DNA of 11,041 bases from Acidobacteriota bacterium (GTDB lineage Bacteria; Acidobacteriota; Terriglobia; Bryobacterales; Bryobacteraceae), in assembly GCA_026394095.1 (NCBI GenBank), contig JAPKYY010000431.1, positions 1 to 11,041 on the forward strand. The letters run 5' to 3'. The stretch's first letter is position 1. Every line of letters starts with the position of its first letter. The notes under the pieces are model-generated. The model searched no databases. It had not been told where the DNA came from and was given only the letters and a program-made list of their open reading frames with translations. The position numbers were made by a program, and so were the translations under genes. This document shows, piece after piece, positions 1-6,237 of this stretch.

Positions 1-942
1 CCAGGGATCGATGGCACCTTCGTTCAGGGCGAGGCCCGGGTTGGGGATTACCTTTTCAAGGTCGTAATCCATTTCGCGGCCAAAGCCCTGGCAGGTGGGG
101 CAGGCGCCGAAAGGATTGTTGAAGCTGAAGAGGCGGGGCTCAGGATCTTGAAACTCTGTTGAGCAGGTTTTGCACTGGAATTTTTCGTTGAAGCGTAGCT
201 GGCGGGGGGAGTCGGTACCGGCTTGCTCGAAGATCAGTTCCCCGCCCTCGCGGTAAGCGATTTCGATTGCGTCGACAAGCCGGGAGCGGATGTCGGCGGC
301 CATGACGAGACGATCTACAAGTGCAAACACGGGTGAGTTGAAGTTGAGTTCGAGTAGAGATTCCGGACTGGAGAACTCAAAGATGCGACCGTTTTGGTAG
401 AGGCGGGTGAAGCCCTTCGAGCGCAGGTCAAAGAGGCGGTCACGGAGGGCATCGGACTTCAGTTTTTCCTGAGTGATGGGGAAAAGTGCATACCAGCGCG
501 TGCCTGCGGGTTCTTCCATCAGGCGGTGGGCGACCAGATCGACGGAATCGCGCACGACAGGGACGTCGCATTTGGGGCACCAGGTTTCGCCTGCCCGGGC
601 ATAGAGGAGCCGGAGGAAGTCGTAGATTTCGGTAGAGGTTGCGACGGTGGAACGGGGGTTGCGAGTGGTGTTCTTTTGCTTGATGGCAACGGGCGGAGCA
701 AGGCCAAAAATATCGTCGACGTCGGGCTTTTCCATGCGCTCGAGGAATTGCCGCGCGTAGGCGGATAAGCTCTCGACATAACGGCGCTGACCTTCGGCAT
801 AGACGGTGTCAAAAACCAGCGATGATTTGCCGGAACCGGACACACCAGTGACTACAGTCAACACGTTGTGAGGGACGTTGAGGGAGATATCCTTGAGGTT
901 GTGAACACGGGCACCAAGGATCTCAATCGAATTGGAATCCAC
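1..942 (-). CDS. uvrA: UvrA, excinuclease ABC subunit A (N-terminal third; runs off the window)
   Basis: UvrA is the damage-sensing ATPase of nucleotide excision repair; as a dimer it loads UvrB onto damaged DNA in the cytoplasm. The 314 visible codons start at a GTG (complement of 940-942) and open with MDSNSIEILGARVHNLKDI, the usual UvrA N-terminus. Walker A is GVSGSGKS at residues 33-40. The family block GQRRYVESLSAYARQFLERM is at 51-70, and the NTTRNPRSTVATSTEIYDFL stretch is at 91-110. A zinc-finger pair is formed by C257-x2-C260 and C281-x2-C284, flanking FSFNNPFGACPTC. Full UvrA proteins are about 950 residues, so the signature motifs, second ATPase half and C-terminus lie outside. No in-frame ATG fits. 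An AGGAAAG (960-966, minus strand) lies 17 nt before the GTG, which is far for a Shine-Dalgarno site, so the exact start is a little uncertain. It is divergent from mutY. Confidence 0.96.
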   Translation of the reverse strand, partial: MDSNSIEILGARVHNLKDISLNVPHNVLTVVTGVSGSGKSSLVFDTVYAEGQRRYVESLSAYARQFLERMEKPDVDDIFGLAPPVAIKQKNTTRNPRSTVATSTEIYDFLRLLYARAGETWCPKCDVPVVRDSVDLVAHRLMEEPAGTRWYALFPITQEKLKSDALRDRLFDLRSKGFTRLYQNGRIFEFSSPESLLELNFNSPVFALVDRLVMAADIRSRLVDAIEIAYREGGELIFEQAGTDSPRQLRFNEKFQCKTCSTEFQDPEPRLFSFNNPFGACPTCQGFGREMDYDLEKVIPNPGLALNEGAIDPW

Positions 943-975
943 CCGCGTTTTCGCTTTTTCTTTCCTGATTTTTTG

Positions 976-984
976 AGTATACCA
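976..984 (-). promoter_or_regulatory. Candidate extended -10 promoter of uvrA
   Basis: Reading the minus strand, this site is TGGTATACT: a TATACT hexamer preceded by TGn, the form of an extended -10 element. Transcription would begin near 969, just ahead of the AGGAAAG and about 27 nt before the GTG start. No good -35 hexamer is visible at the expected distance, which is tolerable for extended -10 promoters. This is a sequence match only. No clear LexA-type operator was seen. Confidence 0.4.
978..983 (+). promoter_or_regulatory. Candidate -10 element of mutY (possible leaderless start)
   Basis: TATACC on the plus strand ends 6 nt before the mutY ATG. A normal -10 to +1 spacing would place transcription initiation at or next to the A of the ATG, implying a leaderless mRNA. 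This agrees with the lack of any Shine-Dalgarno-like sequence before the ATG. The element shares the palindrome GTATAC (977-982) with the opposing uvrA -10. No clear -35 was found. Confidence 0.3.
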
Positions 985-989
985 ACGCG

Positions 990-2003
990 ATGACCCTAGC
1001 CCGACGTTTGCATGACTGGTTTCGAAAAAACCAGCGAGATTTGCCCTGGAGGCGAACAAAAGACCCGTATGCGATCTGGCTGTCGGAGATCATGCTGCAG
1101 CAGACGCGGGTGACGGCGGTGATTCCGTATTATGAGCGTTTTCTCGCGCGTTTTCCGACCTATGAGGAATTAGCAGCAGCGAGCGAATCGGAGTTGCTGG
1201 CGATGTGGAGTGGGCTTGGGTACTACTCGCGAGCCAGGAATTTGCAGAAAGCAGCAATTCTGATGGTGGAGATGGGGGGCTTTCCTTCTACTTACGAGGA
1301 GATCCGTGAGCTGCCTGGAGTTGGAGACTATACGGCGGCTGCCGTAGCGAGTATTGCATTCGGTTTGCCGCGGGTGGGGCTGGACGGAAATATCGTCCGG
1401 GTAATGGCGCGATGGACGGCTGAATCAGGGGACGTAAAAACATTTACAATTCGTACACGATTACAGCAAGTGGCTCAGAATCAGATGGATACAAAGTATC
1501 CGGGCATCTATAAGCAGGCGTTAATGGAATTGGGCGCTACTATCTGCTTGCCAAAGGCACCCAAATGCCTTTACTGTCCAATAAATGATGATTGTGTTGC
1601 GAGGCTTCAGGGGCTTCAAAACACCATCCCGATAAAGATAGAAAACACGACTCGAATCTCCGAAGAGAGAACGGTCTTGTGGATTCGCAAAGGTGAGGAG
1701 TTGCTGGTTTGGCAGCGACCGCCGGAGAGCAAGCGGTTAGCTGGCTTTTGGGAACTGCCGGAACCCGAGACATTAACTCAAGCCAAGTTGTTTGAGCAAT
1801 TGGGTGAATTTTCTCATTCCATTGTGAATCACAAGTATCGAATAATTCTAAGGGAAGCGAAACTGCGTGGAGGCGCGGGGGATCTCTGTCAATGGGTTCG
1901 GCTGGACCAATTGAAGGATCTGCCGATAAGCACCGTGCTTCGCAAGAGTCTAAGACTATTAAAACTGGATCCGCGACAACAGCGGAATGAAGGGGTTAGT
2001 TGA
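990..2003 (+). CDS. mutY: MutY, A/G-specific adenine DNA glycosylase
   Basis: MutY removes adenine mispaired with 8-oxoguanine or guanine, preventing G:C to T:A changes. The protein is 337 aa, close to the family norm of about 350. The catalytic Glu is E33 in SEIMLQQTR. The helix-hairpin-helix is LPGVGDYTAAAV (108-119), and the catalytic Asp is D132 in LDGNIVRVMAR. The [4Fe-4S] cluster loop is intact as C186-x6-C193-x2-C196-x5-C202. The C-terminal MutT-like domain that reads 8-oxoG spans roughly 225-325, including LVWQRPPESKRLAGFWELP and FSHSIVNHKYRI. The ATG at 990 gives the expected N-terminus but has no ribosome-binding site, consistent with a leaderless message. From about 1430 on, the gene reads visibly more AT-rich than its first part, by eye only. 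The next gene starts 4 nt after the stop. Confidence 0.96.
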   Translation: MTLARRLHDWFRKNQRDLPWRRTKDPYAIWLSEIMLQQTRVTAVIPYYERFLARFPTYEELAAASESELLAMWSGLGYYSRARNLQKAAILMVEMGGFPSTYEEIRELPGVGDYTAAAVASIAFGLPRVGLDGNIVRVMARWTAESGDVKTFTIRTRLQQVAQNQMDTKYPGIYKQALMELGATICLPKAPKCLYCPINDDCVARLQGLQNTIPIKIENTTRISEERTVLWIRKGEELLVWQRPPESKRLAGFWELPEPETLTQAKLFEQLGEFSHSIVNHKYRIILREAKLRGGAGDLCQWVRLDQLKDLPISTVLRKSLRLLKLDPRQQRNEGVS

Positions 2004-2007
2004 ATTT

Positions 2008-3384
2008 ATGAATCGTAACAAGTGGATATTGACGGGGAAATTTGCGGCGGTCTTGAGCGTGCCGTTTGTATTATGGGCTTATAACTCGGGCGCACCGCAG
2101 CGGAGTACTGGAGCGCCTGGGGATCAGACTTGCCTCCAGAGTGGATGCCATGTGGGGACGCGGACGAATGATTCGCCCAACCTGGAGATTTTGTGGGAAG
2201 GCGGAGCGAACTACCAGCCTGGGGTGAGACAGAAGTTCACGGTAAGGATTACCGATACTGCGCGGCGTTATGGGTTTCAGGCATCTGCTCGGCTTGAGAG
2301 CAGCACAATCAATGGTGCTGCAGGATCTTTCCGGCCGCTGAGTACAGCAACCTATGTGATTTGTGACAACGGGCAGGACCGGCCGGCCACCGGTTGCCCG
2401 GCTTCTGCGCCCGTCGAGTTTATTACCCACAGCGCCCCGAGCATCAGCAATACATTTGAATTTGAGTGGACACCACCAGCAAGTCAGGCGGCTGGTGCCG
2501 TGATGATTTACGTTGCAGCAAATGCAAGCAATGGGCCCGCGCCTTCGGGAGCAAAGGTTCACTTGAAGAGTATTCGCTTGCAGCCGGGTGCCGGTGGCGG
2601 TGGAGCGAGACCAACCATTAGCCAGGGTGGAGTTGTACAAGCGAGCGCGTTTGGAGGAGGAAGCACAATTAGTGCTGGATCATGGATTGAGATTTTCGGT
2701 CAAGATCTTGGCAATCTGCCTCCAAATGAAGCATTTGCAGTTTGGGACAACTCATTTAACAACGGAGTCGCCCCGACGAATCTTGCAAACACGAGGGTAA
2801 CTGTTGATGGAAAAGCCGCGTTCATCGCTTTTGTCAACAAGGGCCAAGTAAACGTTCAGGTTCCAGATGGGATTGCTACTGGTTCGCCAGTTGAAGTTAA
2901 GGTAATCACGTCGGGAGGCGAAAGTGCGCCGCTTGTCGTAACCAGTCGGCCGCGCTCCCCGGGAATTCTCGCACCACCGGCGTTTCGGAGCGCTTCTGCC
3001 AGACAATTTGTAGTGGCAGAATTCCCGGACAGCACGGCTAACGTTCGTGTCTTTGCTGGATTACCTGGATCTGTCGCTGGAGTGAACATGCGACTTCCAA
3101 AACCGGGTGATCGTCTAGTGATTTATGGCGTCGGATTTGGCGCAACTAGTCCAGCGATAGCAGCCGGCACGGCCCCTGCCATAGCAAGCAGGATCCCAGG
3201 TGTTCAAGTGCTATTAGGAAATGCCCCAGTTACCACAGAATATGCGGGACTCGCGCCGAGTGCTGTTGGGCTTTATCAATTCAACATCATTGTGCCAAAT
3301 GTCCAAGCTGGCGATAACGAAATCGTTTTCACCGTAGATGGTGTGAGGACGCAGAGCAATGTCTTTCTGACGACGGGCAATTAG
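2008..3384 (+). CDS. Secreted protein: CX4CH motif, choice-of-anchor-V-like domain, TIGR03437 C-terminal module
   Basis: A putative exported protein of 458 aa with no known enzymatic role. Residues 1-25 (MNRNKWILTGKFAAVLSVPF and on) form a positive N-region and hydrophobic core typical of a signal peptide or N-terminal anchor. C42-x4-C47-H48 (CLQSGCH) resembles a haem-c attachment motif with a four-residue spacer. A beta-rich domain follows (about 55-195) with RYGFQASAR, two further cysteines (C119, C130) and EFITH (H141), resembling 'choice-of-anchor V' domains. A glycine-rich linker leads to a TIGR03437-type module (about 202-458) with GSWIEIFG, GQVNVQVPDG, GDRLVIYGVGFGA and GLYQFN. I chose the ATG at 2008 because AAGGGG lies upstream (1990-1995) and the signal peptide is well formed. 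The in-frame ATG at 1987 would overlap mutY. The next gene is a paralogue with the same architecture. Confidence 0.85.
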   Translation: MNRNKWILTGKFAAVLSVPFVLWAYNSGAPQRSTGAPGDQTCLQSGCHVGTRTNDSPNLEILWEGGANYQPGVRQKFTVRITDTARRYGFQASARLESSTINGAAGSFRPLSTATYVICDNGQDRPATGCPASAPVEFITHSAPSISNTFEFEWTPPASQAAGAVMIYVAANASNGPAPSGAKVHLKSIRLQPGAGGGGARPTISQGGVVQASAFGGGSTISAGSWIEIFGQDLGNLPPNEAFAVWDNSFNNGVAPTNLANTRVTVDGKAAFIAFVNKGQVNVQVPDGIATGSPVEVKVITSGGESAPLVVTSRPRSPGILAPPAFRSASARQFVVAEFPDSTANVRVFAGLPGSVAGVNMRLPKPGDRLVIYGVGFGATSPAIAAGTAPAIASRIPGVQVLLGNAPVTTEYAGLAPSAVGLYQFNIIVPNVQAGDNEIVFTVDGVRTQSNVFLTTGN

Positions 3385-3429
3385 CCGTTGTCTTGCAGTA
3401 CCAATCCAGTTGATAGGGGTCTAACCAAG

Positions 3430-4758
3430 ATGTTGAATAAAATTTTCTGGTGCGCCGTTTTGTCGGCGCTACCATCCCTGATGTATGCGCGCAGTGCAGG
3501 TTCGCCGATCCGGCGTACGGGTGCTGCCATTGACGGCGGTGGCGATTGTGCCGGGTGTCACCAGACATTCCGGCCAGCCAATTCCGATAGCCGCGGCTAT
3601 GTTCGAATCACTGCCGTGAACTACACGCCAGGTAAGAAACAAATGATCCGTGTTCAGGTTTATCATCCTGAGGCGGCGCGCTGGGGCTTTCAGCTTACGG
3701 CTCGTCAGACTAAAGACGAAAATCTAAAGGCGGGAGTTTTCACGCCGAACGACAATGTACAAGTGAATTGTGATCCGGGTGGGAATGCGCCTTGCGGGAC
3801 AGACCGTGAGTTTGCAACACACCTTGTTGCATCGACGCGAAGTGGAGCAGCCGGATTAGCTACCTATAGCGTGGAATGGACGCCACCTGAAGCTGGCACT
3901 GGAGATGTAGTACTTTACGCAGCAGGAAATGGTGCCGATGGCACTGGCTCCAATACGAACGATAGAATCTACACGACAAGCCTAAAGATCTCTCAAGCAG
4001 CAGCACTGGCGCGCCCCACCGTGAGCAATGAAAGCGGCGTGGCCTTGCAGGGCTTTGGTGGCGGAAGAAATATTGCCCCCGGAAGCTGGATCGAAATCTT
4101 CGGAGCGAACCTGACCAACGTGACACGCGAGTGGGCGGCATGGGACTTCGCTGGTGCGAATGCACCGAAGTCACTTGAAGGTGTCGGCGTCACAGTAGGA
4201 GGCAGAGATGCCTTTGTTCGTTTTGTGAGCCCTGGGCAGGTAAACGTGCAGGTACCGGATGGAATTGGTACAGGCCCGGTAAATGTGGTGGTAACCAATG
4301 AAGCTGGCGCGAGCGCAAACATCCCGATGACGGGTGTGGCGCGTGCTCCGGGAGTATTGGCTCCAGCCAACTTCAATGTAGGCGGCCGTCAGTTGGCGGT
4401 TGCCTTGTTCAGCGACAACACTACCTTCGTGGCACGAGCCGGTGAGATCGCTGGGGTAACCAGTCGCCCAGCCAGAGCCGGTGAGACGATCACCCTCTAT
4501 CTGGTTGGTGCCGGGGCAACCAATCCGGCGGTTCCTGCTGGAACTATTGCCAGTGGGACGCCTTTGCTGACCAATGCTACCGTTCGCTTCGGCGATGCGC
4601 CAGCAACCGTGAGCTACGCAGGTCTTGCGCCCGGGGCGATCGGCCTTTACCAGTTCAATGTAGTGGTGCCGAATGTTGCCGCTGGCGATGTTCGTCTGGC
4701 CATCTCGGTGGACGGCGTGGCAGTAGCGCAAACGTTGACCACAGTCGTAGGAAACTGA
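3430..4758 (+). CDS. Secreted protein: CXXCH motif, choice-of-anchor-V-like domain, TIGR03437 C-terminal module (paralogue of the preceding gene)
   Basis: A 442-aa exported protein of unknown function. MLNKIFWCAVLSALPSLMYA is a typical signal peptide. C40-x2-C43-H44 (CAGCH) is a canonical single haem-c binding motif. The beta-rich domain (about 50-190) repeats landmarks of the upstream gene: RWGFQLTAR, a cysteine pair (C114, C122) and EFATH (H131). The TIGR03437-type module (about 196-442) contains GSWIEIFGANL, GQVNVQVPDG, GETITLYLVGAGA and GAIGLYQFN. I prefer the ATG at 3430, which has AGGGG at 3415-3419 with a 10-nt spacer and starts exactly at the signal peptide; a TTG at 3388 would add 14 unlikely residues. 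The gap to the upstream gene is 45 bp with no visible terminator, so co-transcription is likely. Haem attachment is an inference from the motif and predicted export. Confidence 0.86.
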   Translation: MLNKIFWCAVLSALPSLMYARSAGSPIRRTGAAIDGGGDCAGCHQTFRPANSDSRGYVRITAVNYTPGKKQMIRVQVYHPEAARWGFQLTARQTKDENLKAGVFTPNDNVQVNCDPGGNAPCGTDREFATHLVASTRSGAAGLATYSVEWTPPEAGTGDVVLYAAGNGADGTGSNTNDRIYTTSLKISQAAALARPTVSNESGVALQGFGGGRNIAPGSWIEIFGANLTNVTREWAAWDFAGANAPKSLEGVGVTVGGRDAFVRFVSPGQVNVQVPDGIGTGPVNVVVTNEAGASANIPMTGVARAPGVLAPANFNVGGRQLAVALFSDNTTFVARAGEIAGVTSRPARAGETITLYLVGAGATNPAVPAGTIASGTPLLTNATVRFGDAPATVSYAGLAPGAIGLYQFNVVVPNVAAGDVRLAISVDGVAVAQTLTTVVGN

Positions 4759-4764
4759 GAATTT

Positions 4765-5139
4765 TTGTTGCTGCTTTGCACTAGATCACCAGTGCAAAGC
4801 AGCAACCTGACGATTTTCCTAATTGCATTCTTTGGGGCGGTAGCGGGGCAACCTGTTACCGCCCAATCTTTATTGTTGCGACCGGAATACTCAGAAGCCA
4901 GCATTGGCAGCACAGCAAGCAGCCGGGCCGGAAGACTGGCACCAAATACTGTTTTTACGATTTACGGATCAGATCTCTCTTTCATTACCTGGGCGGTATC
5001 GCCGCCGGAGATTCTGAACCAGAACCTTCCGACATCGACACCACGCGGAGAAGTGTATGTTCAGTTGCAGGGACGCCGGATCCCACTGTTTTTTGTTTCG
5101 CCCAAACAGATCAATGCGCTAATCCCAGCCGATGGGTGA
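4765..5139 (+). CDS. N-terminal half of a TIGR03437-type protein, probably a broken gene
   Basis: This frame carries a hydrophobic export-like segment (LTIFLIAFFGAVAGQPVTAQS and nearby) followed by the first part of a TIGR03437-type module: APNTVFTIYGSDLSF, PRGEVYVQLQGRRIPLFFVS and PKQINALIPADG, then a stop. There is no ATG. The possible starts are TTG at 4765 or GTG at 4792, both without a Shine-Dalgarno site and both at or inside the 16-bp hairpin. The domain stops about halfway; its C-terminal half continues in another frame from 5136. It is best read as the front part of a decayed third paralogue of the two preceding genes, although it lacks their cysteine/histidine motif and beta domain. 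Expression as a real short protein cannot be excluded. Confidence 0.5.
   Translation: MLLLCTRSPVQSSNLTIFLIAFFGAVAGQPVTAQSLLLRPEYSEASIGSTASSRAGRLAPNTVFTIYGSDLSFITWAVSPPEILNQNLPTSTPRGEVYVQLQGRRIPLFFVSPKQINALIPADG
4767..4806 (+). terminator. Perfect 16-bp stem hairpin, candidate terminator
   Basis: The arms 4767-4782 and 4791-4806 are exact reverse complements and enclose an 8-nt loop (AGATCACC). The hairpin begins 8 nt after the stop codon of the preceding gene, the usual place for a terminator. The downstream sequence (CTGACGATTTTCC) has only a short, displaced T run, so it is not a textbook intrinsic terminator. It may instead act in mRNA stabilisation or be a small mobile repeat. It overlaps the open frame that follows. 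Confidence 0.5.
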
Positions 5140-5474
5140 TTAGTGCCGAGTCACCTGCAGAAGAAGACGAAGTTGTTGTGGTTTACGGTACGGGCTTTGG
5201 AGCGGTTGGGGCAATTGAGAATGGGGTGTTGGCACCATCGCGACCAGCGCAGGTGTTGCGTGCACGTGACTATCGGATACGGATTGACGGAGAAGAATTA
5301 GCCGCCGAATCACTGCTTTATGTTGGGGCAACCCCGTTTTATGCCGGGCTCTTTCAGGCAAATTTGCGCCTGCCAAAGGCGCTTGGGGAAAACGTCAGGA
5401 TCGAAATTGGCGTCGGCGGCAACTGGAGCGGGCCGGACTTGAGACTGAATACGAAGAAAATCGCAACTCAGTGA
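5136..5474 (+). CDS. C-terminal half of a TIGR03437-type protein, probably a broken gene
   Basis: A 112-aa frame that continues the domain interrupted at 5139. It contains DEVVVVYGTGFGAVGAIENG, the turn that follows the domain's linker, and TPFYAGLFQANLRLP, matching YAGLAPSAVGLYQFN in the intact copies. It opens with a GTG that overlaps the previous TGA (GTGA), has no signal peptide and no ribosome-binding site of its own. In the first intact paralogue about 80 residues separate the VPDG motif from the equivalent VIYG turn; here only about 13 remain. So roughly 65-70 residues are missing as well as the frame being shifted. I read both halves as one pseudogene. Translational coupling through the GTGA overlap is a less likely alternative. 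Confidence 0.5.
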   Translation: MISAESPAEEDEVVVVYGTGFGAVGAIENGVLAPSRPAQVLRARDYRIRIDGEELAAESLLYVGATPFYAGLFQANLRLPKALGENVRIEIGVGGNWSGPDLRLNTKKIATQ

Positions 5475-5506
5475 CTGTCATCGGCGTTACACCGATAGAG
5501 GCTAAG

Positions 5507-6220
5507 ATGAGAGTCATGCGTAGTGCTTTGATTGGTTTACTTGCTTTGAGTCTGTTGGCGCAGGACCCGGCAGCACCTGTCGCCAGGAGTTTCACCATTG
5601 AGACGGGTACGCGCATTCCGCTGACAATGCTGAATAGCGTGAGCACGAAACATGCAATCGAAGGAGACCGGCCGGGGTCGAGCGTAGCTGGTACGGTTAC
5701 TAGTCTGAAGCGGCCTGGCAAGATCAAGGGGAAAGGCGAACTCTATGTTCGATTTGACACTCTGATATTGCCGAACGGGGTAACACGTGATTTCAAATCG
5801 CGATTGGGCTCCATCGACGGGCGTGACAATCAGGGTTTTGATCGCGAAGAAGGACGGATCAAGGGCGAGGGGAACAAGGCCGGCGATGCGCAGACTGTGG
5901 GCGTTGGGGCAACTACGGGCGCGACAGTAGGTGCCATTGGCGGGGCAGTTGGTGGCAGCACCGGCATGGGCCTGGGCATTGGCGCCGGGGCTGGAGCAGC
6001 CGTTGCATTGATGGGTGTATTGCTGACGCGTGGGCCGGACGTAGTGTTAGCCAAGGGGTCGACCGTTGAGATGCTGCTCGACCGGCAATTGGTCTTCACC
6101 GAAGACGAAGTGGAATTTCAAGGGAGCAACAACTACCGGCGCAGCAGCGACGGCAGTGGCCCAGTGAATAACAAAAAATCGAATACCGGTGGCTTTGGCC
6201 GTCGCCTTCCGATCCCTTAA
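5507..6220 (+). CDS. Exported glycine-zipper protein of unknown function, faintly VirB10/TrbI-like
   Basis: A 237-aa protein whose function I do not recognise. MRVMRSALIGLLALSLLAQD is a likely signal peptide, possibly a lipid-free membrane anchor. Residues 31-115 hold a beta-rich part with IETGTRIPLTMLNSVST, GKGELYVRFDTLILPNG and GSIDGRDNQGF. Residues 120-162 are a glycine-zipper stretch (GATVGAIGGAVGG and following) able to form a membrane helix hairpin. A short beta part (AKGSTVEMLLDRQLVF) and a hydrophilic tail end the protein. The order 'GT-x-IP', 'LPNG', 'D..G..G' and a glycine helix recalls the VirB10/TrbI C-terminal domain, but no other conjugation or secretion gene is nearby, so this is weak. 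The ATG at 5507 has AGAGG at 5497-5501; an upstream GTG at 5471 in the same frame is less likely. Confidence 0.7.
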   Translation: MRVMRSALIGLLALSLLAQDPAAPVARSFTIETGTRIPLTMLNSVSTKHAIEGDRPGSSVAGTVTSLKRPGKIKGKGELYVRFDTLILPNGVTRDFKSRLGSIDGRDNQGFDREEGRIKGEGNKAGDAQTVGVGATTGATVGAIGGAVGGSTGMGLGIGAGAGAAVALMGVLLTRGPDVVLAKGSTVEMLLDRQLVFTEDEVEFQGSNNYRRSSDGSGPVNNKKSNTGGFGRRLPIP

Positions 6221-6237
6221 TGGAATAGAATCCCAGA

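Noticed and set aside
394..768. Plus-strand open frame of 124 codons
   Set aside because: It lies entirely antisense to uvrA, whose protein motifs are unambiguous across the same bases, and its translation shows no recognisable family.
1987..2007. Upstream ATG extending the first secreted protein by seven residues
   Set aside because: It overlaps mutY and lacks a good ribosome-binding site; the ATG at 2008 starts a normal signal peptide and has AAGGGG upstream.
4171..4731. Minus-strand open frame of 186 codons
   Set aside because: It is a shadow of the TIGR03437 module on the plus strand, with no independent start signal or motif.
5471..5506. GTG start overlapping the previous stop for the glycine-zipper gene
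   Set aside because: It would put a non-signal-like segment before the signal peptide; the ATG at 5507 has a properly spaced AGAGG.
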